NCBI GenBank assembly: GCA_003230795.1
Contig: QIGM01000542.1
Coordinates: 1-6,523, forward strand
Direction: 5' to 3'
Length of the DNA stretch: 6,523 nucleotides
From: a bacterium
Lineage (GTDB): Bacteria; Bdellovibrionota_C; UBA2361; SZUA-149
Of the stretch, positions 6,210 through 6,523 are shown one piece after another. The notes below the pieces were generated by a model. That model saw only the letters and a list, made by a program, of their open reading frames with translations, was not told the DNA's origin and did not search any database. The translations under genes and the position numbers were made by a program. Each line of letters opens with the position of its first letter. Position 1 is the stretch's first letter.

Positions 6210-6523
6210 CTACTCGCCAGCAAAGCTGCGATCCAGCGCCCATCGACCGTTTCTCAAAACGTATCGAAGCTGGCGTCCAGTTCGTGGGTCCGAAGTATAC
6301 ATAACACCATCGTTATCAACCTCGGTCGCTTCTGTCTGAGCAGGCCGACCAATCAAATCTTGAATGGTGATGGTATCAGGCTCAGAACTGTTCGGAGTTG
6401 TCTCTTCGTCCCCGACGAGGGATAGAGTCAATGAACCAAGGCTACGTGCAAGCTCAATTTTCTTAGAGTCTTTCTCAGTAACGAGCAGGGTCACTGTCGT
6501 GCCTTTGTTACTCATCGCGGCAC
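6210..6523 (-). CDS. cpaB: Flp pilus assembly protein CpaB/RcpC-like, C-terminal part (starts beyond the right edge)
   Basis: CpaB/RcpC is an inner-membrane-anchored periplasmic protein with SAF domains that works beside the secretin of Tad pili. Only the last 104 or so residues are visible. The frame is open to the right edge without a stop, and the methionine at 6515 sits in the middle of a typical CpaB sentence, so it is not taken as the start. The visible block GTTVTLLVTEKDSKKIELAR and then SLGSLTLSLVGDEE matches the usual CpaB end, where TVTLLVTPEQAEKLALA is followed by a short strand. After it comes a tail of about 65 residues: a Ser/Thr/Glu-rich linker, TIQDLIGRP, and a basic end (TGRQLRYVLRNGRWALDRSF) before a TAG stop at 6212-6210. 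This tail is longer than in many CpaB proteins. The gene is followed by a strong hairpin and then tadA, which supports the assignment. The N-terminal anchor and first SAF domain cannot be checked. Confidence 0.8.
   Translation of the reverse strand, partial: AAMSNKGTTVTLLVTEKDSKKIELARSLGSLTLSLVGDEETTPNSSEPDTITIQDLIGRPAQTEATEVDNDGVMYTSDPRTGRQLRYVLRNGRWALDRSFAGE

Overview
The window is a single-strand gene block. Every gene I can support lies on the minus strand, so the text order in transcription is from high to low coordinates: the 3' end of a cpaB/rcpC-like gene (entering from the right edge), tadA (cpaF), tadB, tadC, then an export-gate gene of the type III secretion SctV/FlhA family, and finally the 5' end of an unrecognised acidic protein that leaves at the left edge. 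The proteins imply a diderm (Gram-negative) bacterium: CpaB-type proteins act in the periplasm beside an outer-membrane secretin, and SctV/FlhA proteins are known from flagella and injectisomes. Base composition is moderate, not GC-rich or AT-rich. I cannot name the species or phylum.

Right part (about 2639-6523): a compact Tad/Flp pilus core. It has the CpaB tail, the hexameric secretion ATPase TadA, and the two GspF-type platform proteins TadB and TadC. TadB and TadC genes are only 17 bases apart and almost certainly cotranscribed. A perfect 14-bp inverted repeat stands in the 100-base gap between cpaB and tadA. The secretin (cpaC/rcpA) and cpaE/tadZ genes, which often sit between cpaB and tadA, are absent here.

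Left part (1-2638): after a 185-base gap that holds short tandem repeats and a duplicated scrap of the tadC 3' end, the same strand continues with a full-length 763-residue SctV-like protein. Its motif wording looks more like injectisome SctV than flagellar FlhA. Three near-identical 17-19 base repeats run across its stop codon and supply the ribosome binding site of the next gene. A related motif lies upstream of sctV, so the gene is bracketed by similar sequences.

How the parts fit: TadA, TadB and TadC would form the cytoplasmic motor and inner-membrane platform of a type IV filament machine, with CpaB in the periplasm. SctV would form the nonameric export gate of a type III secretion apparatus. 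Their co-directional adjacency is the most notable feature of the window. It may be a composite locus in which Tad parts serve a type III system, or two independent loci that abut. The window alone does not decide between these.
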